From positions 1 to 7,347 of the forward strand of contig JAHIZN010000154.1 in NCBI GenBank assembly GCA_018814245.1: a DNA stretch of 7,347 nucleotides, written 5' to 3'. Source of the DNA: a bacterium (GTDB taxonomy: Bacteria; UBA9089; CG2-30-40-21). Below the pieces are notes generated by a model. It searched no databases and was not told where the DNA came from. It worked only from the letters and a program-made list of their open reading frames with translations. Shown one piece after another: positions 1 to 6,002 of the stretch; positions within the stretch are counted from its first letter, which is position 1, and every line of letters begins with the position of its first letter. The position numbers were made by a program, and so were the translations under genes.

Positions 1-111
1 AGATCAAAGCATTGGGTTTCTGCCTTGTTTGTGTAATGTTAATAAGATATTCACCACCCTACCCCTGCCAGCTGGGGATAACTTGATACTCAAATATTTA
101 CCAATAATCTA

Positions 112-144
112 TTATCTCCCTATCTCCTTCATCTCCTTATCACC
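112..144. repeat. Pyrimidine-rich TATCTCC tract upstream of truB
   Basis: A run of imperfect heptad-like units of the form (T)TATCTCC lies about 50 bases before truB. The same kind of tract forms the core of repeat element A near 1785-1830 and, on the opposite strand, near 6655-6705. It may be a remnant of that element, but no terminal repeats are visible around it. The rest of 1-196 shows no gene and no convincing terminator or promoter. Confidence 0.45.
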
Positions 145-196
145 TTTTTATTACCTGAATAGTTATGTTTAGTTAGTCAATGCAAGGCTTGTAAAA

Positions 197-874
197 ATGG
201 ATGGGATATTGATTATTAATAAACCAGCAGGAATGACCTCGCACGATGTGGTTGATCGTATTCGCTGTTTTGCCGGACAACGCAGGGTTGGACATGCCGG
301 AACATTGGATCCAGAGGCAACCGGGGTATTGGTTATACTTCTTGGAAAGGCAACACAGCTCTTTGAGGACATGAAAGAAACACAAAAGGAATATATTGCC
401 GGGATGAAGCTGGGCATTACTACTACTACTCAGGATGCCTGGGGAGAAAGGCTTACGGAAAATACAGGGCTAAAGATTGAAGAGGCAGCGGTAATAGCAA
501 CACTTCCGAAATTTCGAGGCAGAATAACCCAGATTCCCCCCATGTTTTCAGCTATCAAGCATAAGGGTCAGCCATTATATAAAATAGCCAGAAGTGGACA
601 ATCTGTAGAACGGCAGCCGCGAGAGGTGGATATATTTGAATTAAGCCTGCTTTCTTTTGATCCGGAAAGGCAGGAGGCAATACTTAGGGTAGTTTGTTCT
701 TCAGGTACCTATATACGGACATTGTGTGCTGATATTGGGGCAGTACTTGGGGTTGGTGCTCATATGTGCTCACTCAGAAGGACGAGGGTGGGAGAGTTTT
801 CTATAGATAGGGCTGTGTTGTTGGATGATTTTAAGAATGGGATGAATGTGGCTGATAGCTTGATAGTCTTGTAG
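197..874 (+). CDS. truB: tRNA pseudouridine(55) synthase TruB, short form
   Basis: Converts uridine 55 in the T-loop of elongator tRNAs to pseudouridine in the cytoplasm. The 225-residue product opens with the family start GILIINKPAGMTSHDVV. It has the catalytic motif GHAGTLDPEATGVL with the nucleophile Asp38, the conserved Tyr66 of the KEY motif, QIPPMFSAIKHKGQPLYKIAR around 112-132, and SSGTYIRTL at 168-176 with the conserved Arg174. It ends shortly after LRRTRVGEFS (193-202). Bacterial TruB usually has about 290-310 residues with a small C-terminal RNA-binding domain. That domain is essentially absent here, so this is either a natural short form or a truncated gene. The start ATG has only a weak upstream AAGG. 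Normally ribF follows closely, but here about 1.16 kb of toxin-antitoxin and repeat remnants intervene. Confidence 0.95.
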   Translation: MDGILIINKPAGMTSHDVVDRIRCFAGQRRVGHAGTLDPEATGVLVILLGKATQLFEDMKETQKEYIAGMKLGITTTTQDAWGERLTENTGLKIEEAAVIATLPKFRGRITQIPPMFSAIKHKGQPLYKIARSGQSVERQPREVDIFELSLLSFDPERQEAILRVVCSSGTYIRTLCADIGAVLGVGAHMCSLRRTRVGEFSIDRAVLLDDFKNGMNVADSLIVL

Positions 875-1095
875 TTGAACGCTTATGTAATCTTATTGTC
901 AGGCTTATGTGAGGTCGAATCTCAAGAAGGTTGAAATACAAGTAAATGAAAGTCAAAGAAATCATCAAGATGCTTGAAGGCGACAGTTGGCAATTAGTTA
1001 GAACAAAAGGAAGTCATCGGCAGTTCAAGCATAGAATAAAAGCAGGGACAATCACTGTAGTGTCGTGTCAACCTTAATTTGACGCATAACAATTT

Positions 1096-1139
1096 GTAGG
1101 GACATCCCTGCCAGAGAGGCTCCCTTTTTGTGGATGTCC
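1096..1139 (+). repeat. REP-like hairpin with GTAG foot
   Basis: GTAG at 1096-1099 is followed by GGACATCC (1100-1107), which pairs perfectly with GGATGTCC (1132-1139) around a 24-base loop. The same GTAGGGACA foot recurs at 6037, there with a longer stem. It lies within element H. Confidence 0.6.
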
Positions 1140-1144
1140 GTTAA

Positions 1145-1222
1145 GCAGGGACAAGCCCTGCAGCTACATTGTGATCGATTGTTGTGTGTGGGAATCTTTG
1201 TAGCTGCGACCCTTGTGGTCGC
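1145..1222. repeat. Inverted pair of REP-like hairpins
   Basis: Two hairpins face each other. The left is GCAGGG-acaag-CCCTGC followed by AGCTAC (1145-1167), i.e. GTAG on the opposite strand. The right is GTAGCT followed by GCGACC...GGTCGC (1200-1222). GTAG-footed imperfect palindromes in inverted pairs are the hallmark of REP sequences handled by RAYT (REP-associated tyrosine) transposases. The same two hairpin types occur as a pair in both copies of element B (3008-3071 and 6335-6520), although the intervening sequence differs. Confidence 0.65.
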
Positions 1223-1387
1223 TTATTGGTGGCAGAGACAGTGGAGGCAGCACCTCTGTCACCCTATCAACTATACGACAATTAACAGTTGACACGACAG
1301 TAGCAGGCAAGCTAAATGTTGATATGCCGCAAGGCACGCTTAATAGTGTTTTAAGACAGGCAGGCTTGAAATAGAAAGGAGAGCAAC

Positions 1388-1603
1388 ATGAGATATATGG
1401 TTGTTGTAGAAAAGGGTGAAAAAAGTTATGGAGCATATGTGCCTGATCTTCCAGGTTGCGTTGCTGCGGCAGAAACAAGAACAGAGGCACTAAAACTCAT
1501 TCAGGAAGCAATTGAATTTCACCTTGAGTGACTGCAGGAGGAAAGAAGGATAGTGCCTGAACCATCATTTTTCAGTGAATATGTTGAAGTCTGTGCAGCG
1601 TAA
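1388..1603 (+). pseudogene. hicB: HicB-type antitoxin with in-frame TGA
   Basis: Starts 13 bases after hicA with a good ribosome site (AAAGGAG, about 1376-1382). It reads MRYMVVVEKGEKSYGAYVPD and then LPGCVAAAETRTEALKLIQE, followed by AIEFHLE, the short HicB partial-RNase-H fold that binds HicA. A TGA at 1529-1531 replaces the codon where the family usually has glycine (FHLEG). The same frame then continues LQEERRIVPEPSFFSEYVEV and ends at TAA 1601-1603, the expected HicB C-terminus. A single GGA-to-TGA change explains the stop. The 47-residue product lacks the C-terminal strand and helix. With hicA already interrupted, loss of the antitoxin would no longer be lethal. Confidence 0.88.
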
Positions 1604-1693
1604 CAATAATAAGCCTAATATTAAATGCGAGTAAGCCAGACAATAATGAGGATAAGCGATCAGTCTTCAGCTTTTACAAGGCATTACAGCACT

Positions 1694-1953
1694 TGTTAGC
1701 CAGTAGCAAGTGCAACAGGAAGGAGGTAGCACCTCTGGCAGAGAAGAATCACAAAGGGTGTAAATATCGGTGGTATCTCTTTTTTCTCCATTATCTCCCT
1801 ATCTCTCTATTTCTCTATCCCCTTATCTCCCAAGAATTGCGAGCGAAACAGGAATAATTGCAAATGAGAAGAGCTATTGACAAGAGGTTGCGTCTTAAGG
1901 AGTTACACCCTTTGTGGTTCTTCTCCTTGCGTAAATGAGATTGACACGATATA
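1694..1953 (+). mobile_element. Repeat element A, copy 1 (MITE-like, inner terminal repeats 1741-1925)
   Basis: About 260 bases match the minus strand of 6232-6801 (with that copy's 294-bp insertion removed), apart from scattered substitutions and one 8-bp unit. The core 1741-1925 (185 bp) is bounded by 23-base inverted ends, GAGAAGAATCACAAAGGG... at 1741-1763 against its near-perfect complement at 1903-1925. Inside is a TATCTCC/TTTCTCTA pyrimidine tract. A second, outer inverted repeat joins 1699-1717 to 1997-2015 (16 of 19 matching), so the element may extend to about 2015, just before ribF. No protein is encoded and no clear target duplication is visible. The module GGAGGTAGCACCTCTGGCAG lies at the left (1722-1741). 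Confidence 0.75.
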
Positions 1954-2025
1954 GATTGCTATCCCCAATTATCAGTTGACAATCTAACAGAAATAGTGTT
2001 GCACTTGCTTGTGGCATGTGCGACC

Positions 2026-2031
2026 GGAAGG
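2026..2031 (+). promoter_or_regulatory. Ribosome binding site that sets the ribF start
   Basis: GGAAGG stands 6 bases before ATG 2038. The longer open frame from GTG 1996 has no such site, and its first codons lie in the outer inverted repeat of element A, so ATG 2038 is preferred. Confidence 0.6.
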
Positions 2032-2037
2032 GCTGAT

Positions 2038-2973
2038 ATGAATGTAATGTATGAACTCCCGAAAGAGGCATTAAAATGCCAGTCCAGTGTGGTAACTATT
2101 GGTATTTTTGATGGGGTACATCTTGGTCATCAGAGGATTATTAATGAGATTATTGAGAGTGCATCGCAAGATGGGTCTGAAAGTGTAGTCATGACCTTTG
2201 ATCCTCATCCGGAAGAGTTAATTTTGAGCAAATCACCGCCATTTTTACTGCCATTAAGCGAGCGGATCAGGTTGATTGAATCTACGGGTGTTTCTTTGAT
2301 GATAATCAGTGATTTCACCCGACAGATAGCTGATATTAGTGCAGAGGAGTTTGTTCGGAATATATTGGTTGATAGGTTGCGAATCAGGAAGATATGCGTA
2401 GGTTATGATTATAGCTTTGGCAAGGATAGGGCAGGCGGGATTGATCTCTTGAGAGAATTGGGACAGGTGTGCGATTTTGAAACAGATATTATTCCACCGG
2501 TCAGGATAAATAATGAGATAGTAAGCAGCACAAAGATCCGATACTGCATTGCCCAGGGTAAGATAGCTCAGGCAAATGATATGCTTGGACGCAAACATAC
2601 GATTAAGATGGTTGTTGTCCATGGGGATAAGAGAGGCAGGATCTTAGGTTATCCCACAGCAAATTGTTTATGTAAGGATGACATTCTTTTGCCGTGTGTT
2701 GGGGTTTATGCTGTTTTGGTGTGGATGGATAATATTCAATATAATGGTATGGCAAATATAGGGTATTGCCCGACATTCAGGGGAGAAGAATTAAGGATTG
2801 AGGTGCACCTGCTTGATTTTCAAGGGGATTTGTATGATAAAGAGCTCTCGGTAACTTTTATTGATAGAATCAGGGATGAAAGGGTATTCGATAGCATAGA
2901 AGAGTTACTTGAACAACTAAAAGAGGATGAGAAAATTAGCCGCAGGATGCTTGAGTGTAATGTCGCACAGTAA
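2038..2973 (+). CDS. ribF: Bifunctional riboflavin kinase / FAD synthetase RibF
   Basis: Phosphorylates riboflavin to FMN and adenylates FMN to FAD in the cytoplasm. The 311-residue protein has the N-terminal nucleotidyltransferase (FMN adenylyltransferase) domain with GIFDGVHLGH (22-31), MTFDPHPEE (52-60), VGYDYSFGKDRAGG (121-134) and SSTKIR (163-168). The C-terminal kinase domain has GRILGYPTAN (200-209), GVYAV (222-226), NIGYCPTF (240-247) and EVHLLDFQGDLY (255-266), where Glu255 fits the catalytic glutamate. It closes with RDERVFDSIEELLEQL. Length is normal for the family. A 14-residue N-terminal extension from GTG 1996 would be encoded by repeat DNA and lacks homology, so it was excluded. 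The stop TAA (2971-2973) belongs to inserted element B. Without that insertion the frame would run 21 codons further to TGA 3212, so the last residue and the stop are insertion-derived. Confidence 0.96.
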   Translation: MNVMYELPKEALKCQSSVVTIGIFDGVHLGHQRIINEIIESASQDGSESVVMTFDPHPEELILSKSPPFLLPLSERIRLIESTGVSLMIISDFTRQIADISAEEFVRNILVDRLRIRKICVGYDYSFGKDRAGGIDLLRELGQVCDFETDIIPPVRINNEIVSSTKIRYCIAQGKIAQANDMLGRKHTIKMVVVHGDKRGRILGYPTANCLCKDDILLPCVGVYAVLVWMDNIQYNGMANIGYCPTFRGEELRIEVHLLDFQGDLYDKELSVTFIDRIRDERVFDSIEELLEQLKEDEKISRRMLECNVAQ

Positions 2974-3141
2974 CTGCTCAATATCCTGTGGCAATTCCGA
3001 CCAAGAGGCGACCACAAGGGTCGCAGCTACAAATATCCTCGACAGGCTGTAGCTGCAGGGCTTGTCCCTGCTTATTTAAGTTATTCTGGGACACCACTCA
3101 ACCTTCGTGGCTTGCAAAATCCACAGGTTATTGAGCAATTA
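2970..3141 (+). mobile_element. 172-bp non-autonomous element B, copy 1, at the ribF stop
   Basis: The ends are a 21-base inverted repeat, TAAYTGCTCAATAWCCTGTG.. (2971-2991 against 3121-3141, 19 of 21 matching). A 9-base direct repeat flanks the element, TGTCGCACA (2961-2969) and TGGCGCACA (3142-3150), 8 of 9 identical, as expected for an aged target duplication. It carries no gene, but an inverted pair of GTAG-footed hairpins (3008-3030 and 3049-3071). A second copy in the opposite orientation lies at 6265-6558 with a perfect 9-base duplication, and shows identical length once its own insertion is removed. Confidence 0.88.
3008..3071. repeat. Inverted pair of REP-like hairpins in element B copy 1
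   Basis: GCGACC-acaag-GGTCGC followed by AGCTAC (3008-3030) faces GTAGCT followed by GCAGGG-cttgt-CCCTGC (3049-3071), separated by an 18-base spacer. These are the same two hairpins as at 1145-1222, with their order and orientation related by inversion. Confidence 0.65.
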
Positions 3142-3217
3142 TGGCGCACACATTAAAAACAACAGCATAACCTTTAATAATACACAGGTTATGCGTTTCA
3201 ATAAAAAGCATTGACAA

Positions 3218-3232
3218 GGGGGTAGTACCCCT
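3218..3232 (+). other. Small GC-rich hairpin in the rpsO leader
   Basis: GGGGTA-G-TACCCC forms a compact near-palindrome about 40 bases before rpsO. It is preceded by TTGACA (3211-3216), but no -10 box is placed at a suitable distance. S15 often represses its own mRNA through a leader structure. Whether this hairpin plays that role cannot be told from sequence. Confidence 0.3.
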
Positions 3233-3255
3233 GACACACTGCAAATATAAAATGA

Positions 3256-3266
3256 AAAGGAGGTGA
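3256..3266 (+). promoter_or_regulatory. Strong Shine-Dalgarno site that sets the rpsO start
   Basis: AAAGGAGGTGA is an extended match to the anti-Shine-Dalgarno of 16S rRNA. It is only 3 bases from ATG 3267 but 9 bases from ATG 3273 (measured from GGAGG), so ATG 3273 is the likely start. Confidence 0.8.
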
Positions 3267-3272
3267 ATGAAG

Positions 3273-3542
3273 ATGGCTTTAGTTACTGCAGACAAACAAA
3301 ACCTGATTAAAGAGTATATGCTTCACGAAAAGGATACTGGGTCTCCTGAGGTCCAGATTGCCCTTTTAACTGCCAGGATTAATTATCTGACAGAGCATTT
3401 CAAGACCCATAAAAAGGATCACCACTCAAGAAGGGGATTATTGAAGCTTGTTGGTACCAGACGAAGCTTGTTGGGTTATTTGATGAAAACAGATATGGAA
3501 AGGTATAAGAACCTCATCAAGAGATTGGGCTTGAGAAAGTAA
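3273..3542 (+). CDS. rpsO: 30S ribosomal protein S15
   Basis: Primary rRNA-binding protein of the 30S platform. It contacts the 16S central domain three-way junction and a bridge to the 50S subunit. From ATG 3273 the protein has 89 residues, the typical bacterial length. Family signatures are DTGSPEVQIALLTARI (21-36), the hallmark HKKDHHSRRGLLKLV (46-60) with the RNA-binding His-His-Ser and arginine patch, and the C-terminal RYKNLIKRLGLRK. The upstream ATG 3267 (two extra residues, Met-Lys) is too close to the ribosome site. The gene lies before pnp, as in most bacteria, and is followed by a 13-bp hairpin. Confidence 0.97.
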   Translation: MALVTADKQNLIKEYMLHEKDTGSPEVQIALLTARINYLTEHFKTHKKDHHSRRGLLKLVGTRRSLLGYLMKTDMERYKNLIKRLGLRK

Positions 3543-3570
3543 CCCTTGTTCGTGGTGTTGATAAATATAT

Positions 3571-3603
3571 CATCAGGGGGATAGTTGTCTTATCCCCCTG
3601 ATG
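3571..3603 (+). terminator. 13-bp perfect hairpin after rpsO, no U-tract
   Basis: CATCAGGGGGATA (3571-3583) pairs with TATCCCCCTGATG (3591-3603) around a 7-base loop, 28 bases after the rpsO stop. The bases that follow are AGAAAAATTG, not a T-run, so it is not a textbook intrinsic terminator on the + strand. It could be a leaky terminator, an RNase III processing site like those between rpsO and pnp in enterobacteria, or a 3' end stabiliser. Confidence 0.55.
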
Positions 3604-3687
3604 AGAAAAATTGACACATTGCAGGATGCTTAAGGGTTCACGGTTAATACTACAGGATTTATAGCAGCCCAACATTCTATGCTGGGT

Positions 3688-3838
3688 AAGCGTTCAGTAA
3701 TCAGCACCATCCACTGTCCCCGACAGTAAGGGATGCAAGGCATTATTAATTGCGAATTGTGAATCTGTTCCATTTCTGCAGATTCGCTCTTTCGCGATTC
3801 AAAATTCGCGATTTAAGAAAGCTGACAGCTAAATGCTT
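3688..3838. repeat. Palindromic unit between rpsO and pnp
   Basis: AAGCGTTCAGTAATCAGC (3688-3705) is inverted with GCTGACAGCTAAATGCTT (3821-3838), 13 of 18 positions pairing. The ends enclose a smaller hairpin ACTGTC-ccc-GACAGT (3713-3727) and the long stem at 3748-3813. It resembles a decayed palindromic insertion unit. No reading frame or clear target duplication is visible. It fills most of the rpsO-pnp gap, which otherwise holds only the hairpin at 3571. Confidence 0.45.
3748..3813 (+). other. Long stem-loop in the pnp leader
   Basis: Bases 3748-3765 pair with 3796-3813 at 17 of 18 positions (one mismatch, one G-T) around a 30-base loop. A competing shorter hairpin is possible, GAATCTG (3761-3767) with CAGATTC (3779-3785), which would break the long stem. 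In enterobacteria, PNPase controls its own mRNA through an RNase III-cleaved leader stem. A similar role here is inference only. Confidence 0.4.
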
Positions 3839-3888
3839 CTCACACTATGAATCGTGTAGTATTAAATAAAAACCGTGGGCCCCATTTT

Positions 3889-3896
3889 AAGGAGGT
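3889..3896 (+). promoter_or_regulatory. Shine-Dalgarno site that sets the pnp start at GTG
   Basis: AAGGAGGT ends 7 bases before GTG 3904. The upstream ATG 3847 has no ribosome site, and its 19 extra codons have no counterpart in PNPase. Confidence 0.8.
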
Positions 3897-3903
3897 AGGA
3901 GTA

Positions 3904-5997
3904 GTGATTCGTGTAGAGACAGAAATAGGAGGCAGGCTGCTTTCCCTGGAAACAGGCAGGGTGGCAAAACAGGCAAATGGTGCTGTCTGGGTTAGATATG
4001 GGGATACTGTTGTATTGGTTACAACGGTACTTTCGGCAACGCCCCGTGAAAACATTGATTTTTTTCCTCTATCCGTAGAATTTCAGGAAAGGATGTATTC
4101 TACAGGTAAGATCCCTGGTGGTTTTTTTAAGCGTGAAGGAAGACCATCCAGCAAGGAGATCCTCTCTGGGCGTTTGATTGACAGACCGATAAGACCATTG
4201 TTCCCCAAGGGTTGTCGAAACGATGTTCAGGTTATTGCTACAGTTCTTTCTGCTGACAATGAAAATCTTCCTGATATCATGGGTATAGTTGGGGCCTCTT
4301 CTGCCCTTTATATCTCAGATATTCCCTTTGATATTCCAATTGGTGCAGTAAGGATGGGGATGGTTGATGGTAAATTCATTGTCAATCCCTCGGTTGCAGA
4401 AAGGGATAAGGGAGATTTGAATGTTGTTGTCTGCTGCTCCAAGGATAAGACGCTTATGATTGAGGCAGAGGGGAATGAGATCCCTGAAGATGTGATGATA
4501 CAGGCACTTTTGCAAGGGGCAGAGGTTTGTAGAAAATTAATTGAGCTTCAGGAAGAATTAAGGAAAAAGGTTGGTTTGCCAAAAACCACATTTACCTCTT
4601 ATGAGATGGCACCAGAGATAGTAGAAAAAGTAAAGGGTTTTGTTGCAGAGAGGCTCAAGCCAATTGTATTTATTCCTGGAAAGAAAGAAAAGAGTGATGC
4701 GATTACATGTGTAATCAAGGATGCTATTGCTCATTTTGGTGAAGAGGTTAGTGCTGCCGATATAAAGGCTGTGGTAGAAAAGGTTCAAAAGGAAATTGTG
4801 CGGAAGTCCATTCTTTTAGATGGAAAAAGGGCTGATGGCCGCGGATTGCTGGATTTAAGAGAGATTACCTGTGAGGTTGGTGTTCTGCCGAGAACACATG
4901 GCTCGACCATATTTACCCGTGGACAAACACAGACAATAGCTGTGGCTACACTTGGAACAGTAGAAGATGAGCAGCTGATTGATAATATTGAGGCTAAAAC
5001 AACAAATAGGTTTATGCTTCATTATAATTTTCCGCCATTTAGCGTGGGAGAAGCCTTTCCACTCCGGGGAACAGGACGAAGAGAAATAGGTCATGGGGCA
5101 TTGGCTGAAAAATCTCTTAAACCAGTATTGCCTCCAAAAGAGGAGTTTCCCTATACTGTCCGTATTGTCTCAGATATCCTTGAATCAAACGGCTCTACCT
5201 CCATGGCATCTGTCTGCGGTGGAACATTAGCCCTTATGGATGCAGGGGTGCCAATAACGGCTCCGGTTGCAGGGATAAGCGTTGGATTGGTAACAGATGG
5301 CGAAAAATACGCCTTGTTTACAGACATCACCGGCATGGAAGACAATTTTGGTGATATGGACTTTAAGGTTGCCGGCACAAGAAAAGGAATTACAGGTATT
5401 CAGGTAGATATGAAGGTTCTTGGCTTGTCTGATGAGATAGTTGCCAAGTCTTTGTTTCAGGCAAAACAGGCAAGGGTAGCAATCCTTGATATTATGGAGA
5501 AAACCATCAATAGTCCAAAGGAAGAGATCTCGGCCTATGCTCCAAAAATTCAGGTAATAACCATTCCGACCCATAGAATCAGGGATGTCATCGGACCCGG
5601 GGGCAAGGTGATCAAGGGAATCATTGAGGCTACCAAAGCAAAGATTAATATCTCTGATGATGGTACAGCCGTTGTGTCAGGACCCAATCATGAAGCAGTA
5701 AATCAGGCATTGGAGATGATTAATTACCTTACAGCTGAGGTTGAAGTGGGTAAGATATATATGGGTAAGGTGATGCGTGTGACCAACTTTGGATGCTTTG
5801 TTGAGGTAATGCCGGGCAGAGAGGGTCTTGTCCATATCTCCCAGTTGGCTGAAAACAGGGTAAACAGGGTAGAGGATGTGGTTTTTGAGGGGGATGACCT
5901 TTTAGTCAAATTGGTTGGTATCGATGATCAGGGAAGATTGAACTTTAGTCACAAGATTGCCTTAAGGGAACAAGAATCGGCTAAAGAGAATAATTAA
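3904..5997 (+). CDS. pnp: Polyribonucleotide nucleotidyltransferase (PNPase)
   Basis: Phosphorolytic 3'-5' exoribonuclease, a trimer that degrades mRNA and adds tails, often with RNase E and a helicase. From GTG 3904 it has 697 residues, normal for the family. Domains in order: a first RNase PH domain opening with IGGRLLSLETGRVAKQANGA and carrying FFKREGRPS (74-82) and SGRLIDRPIRPLFPKG; an alpha-helical linker domain; a second RNase PH domain with FTRGQTQ (337-343), RGTGRREIGHGALAEKSL and SNGSTSMASVCGG; a KH domain with IGPGGK (563-568); and an S1 domain (about 615-684) with GREGLVHISQL. Catalytic residues Asp480, Asp486 and Lys488 sit in EDNFGDMDFK, matching Asp486, Asp492 and Lys494 of E. 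coli. Repeat DNA begins 6 bases after the stop codon, with no separate terminator visible. Confidence 0.97.
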   Translation: MIRVETEIGGRLLSLETGRVAKQANGAVWVRYGDTVVLVTTVLSATPRENIDFFPLSVEFQERMYSTGKIPGGFFKREGRPSSKEILSGRLIDRPIRPLFPKGCRNDVQVIATVLSADNENLPDIMGIVGASSALYISDIPFDIPIGAVRMGMVDGKFIVNPSVAERDKGDLNVVVCCSKDKTLMIEAEGNEIPEDVMIQALLQGAEVCRKLIELQEELRKKVGLPKTTFTSYEMAPEIVEKVKGFVAERLKPIVFIPGKKEKSDAITCVIKDAIAHFGEEVSAADIKAVVEKVQKEIVRKSILLDGKRADGRGLLDLREITCEVGVLPRTHGSTIFTRGQTQTIAVATLGTVEDEQLIDNIEAKTTNRFMLHYNFPPFSVGEAFPLRGTGRREIGHGALAEKSLKPVLPPKEEFPYTVRIVSDILESNGSTSMASVCGGTLALMDAGVPITAPVAGISVGLVTDGEKYALFTDITGMEDNFGDMDFKVAGTRKGITGIQVDMKVLGLSDEIVAKSLFQAKQARVAILDIMEKTINSPKEEISAYAPKIQVITIPTHRIRDVIGPGGKVIKGIIEATKAKINISDDGTAVVSGPNHEAVNQALEMINYLTAEVEVGKIYMGKVMRVTNFGCFVEVMPGREGLVHISQLAENRVNRVEDVVFEGDDLLVKLVGIDDQGRLNFSHKIALREQESAKENN

Positions 5998-6002
5998 AGT
6001 AT

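Larger units (their letters stand above)
1061..1299. mobile_element. 239-bp non-autonomous element (H) inside hicA
   Basis: The element begins TGTCGTGTCAAC and ends with the inverted copy GTTGACACGACA, a perfect 12-bp terminal inverted repeat with weaker similarity further in (CTTAATT against AATTAAC). GTAG stands on both sides (1057-1060 and 1300-1303), as expected for a 4-bp target duplication, and excision restores hicA exactly. It encodes no plausible protein. Inside are a GTAG-footed hairpin (1096-1139), an inverted pair of GTAG hairpins (1145-1222) and the module GGAGGCAGCACCTCTG near 1242. A partial second copy of its left end lies just after pnp at 6003. It looks like a MITE moved by a transposase encoded elsewhere, with family unknown. 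Confidence 0.85.
946..1374 (+). pseudogene. hicA: HicA-type mRNA interferase toxin, split by an inserted element
   Basis: The first part (946-1060) reads MKVKEIIKMLEGDSWQLVRT and continues with KGSHRQFKH, the HicA double-stranded-RNA-binding-like fold with its catalytic histidine (His24). The frame then enters a 239-bp element and stops at 1075-1077 after 43 codons. The second part (1304-1374) reads AGKLNVDMPQGTLNSVLRQA and ends GLK-stop, the normal HicA C-terminus. Removing 1061-1299 and one copy of the flanking GTAG joins the two parts in frame into a 61-residue protein of standard HicA length, with the junction TITV-AGKL that the family expects. HicA toxins cut mRNA and are neutralised by HicB, whose remnant follows after 13 bases. 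The toxin is inactive as the sequence stands, because the C-terminal third is separated from the start. Confidence 0.9.

Noticed and set aside
1164..1490. Minus-strand 108-codon frame
   Set aside because: Runs through element H and antisense to hicA and hicB. No family features.
1529..1531. TGA read as glycine (alternative genetic code)
   Set aside because: The position is a family glycine and the main genes end in TAA or TAG. However, truB, ribF, rpsO and pnp contain no internal TGA in over 1,300 codons and use GGN for all glycines, so a simple nonsense mutation in a decaying antitoxin is more likely.
1996..2037. GTG start for ribF giving a 325-residue protein
   Set aside because: The extra 14 codons overlap the outer inverted repeat of element A, lack family similarity, and have no ribosome site. 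GGAAGG before ATG 2038 fits better.
3211..3251. Promoter for rpsO from TTGACA 3211 and TATAAA 3246
   Set aside because: The boxes are 29 bases apart, too far for a standard sigma-70 promoter, and TTGACA-like strings are frequent in the repeats here.
3847..3903. ATG start for pnp giving 716 residues
   Set aside because: No ribosome site before it. AAGGAGGT sits inside this extension at the right distance from GTG 3904, where the PNPase homology begins.
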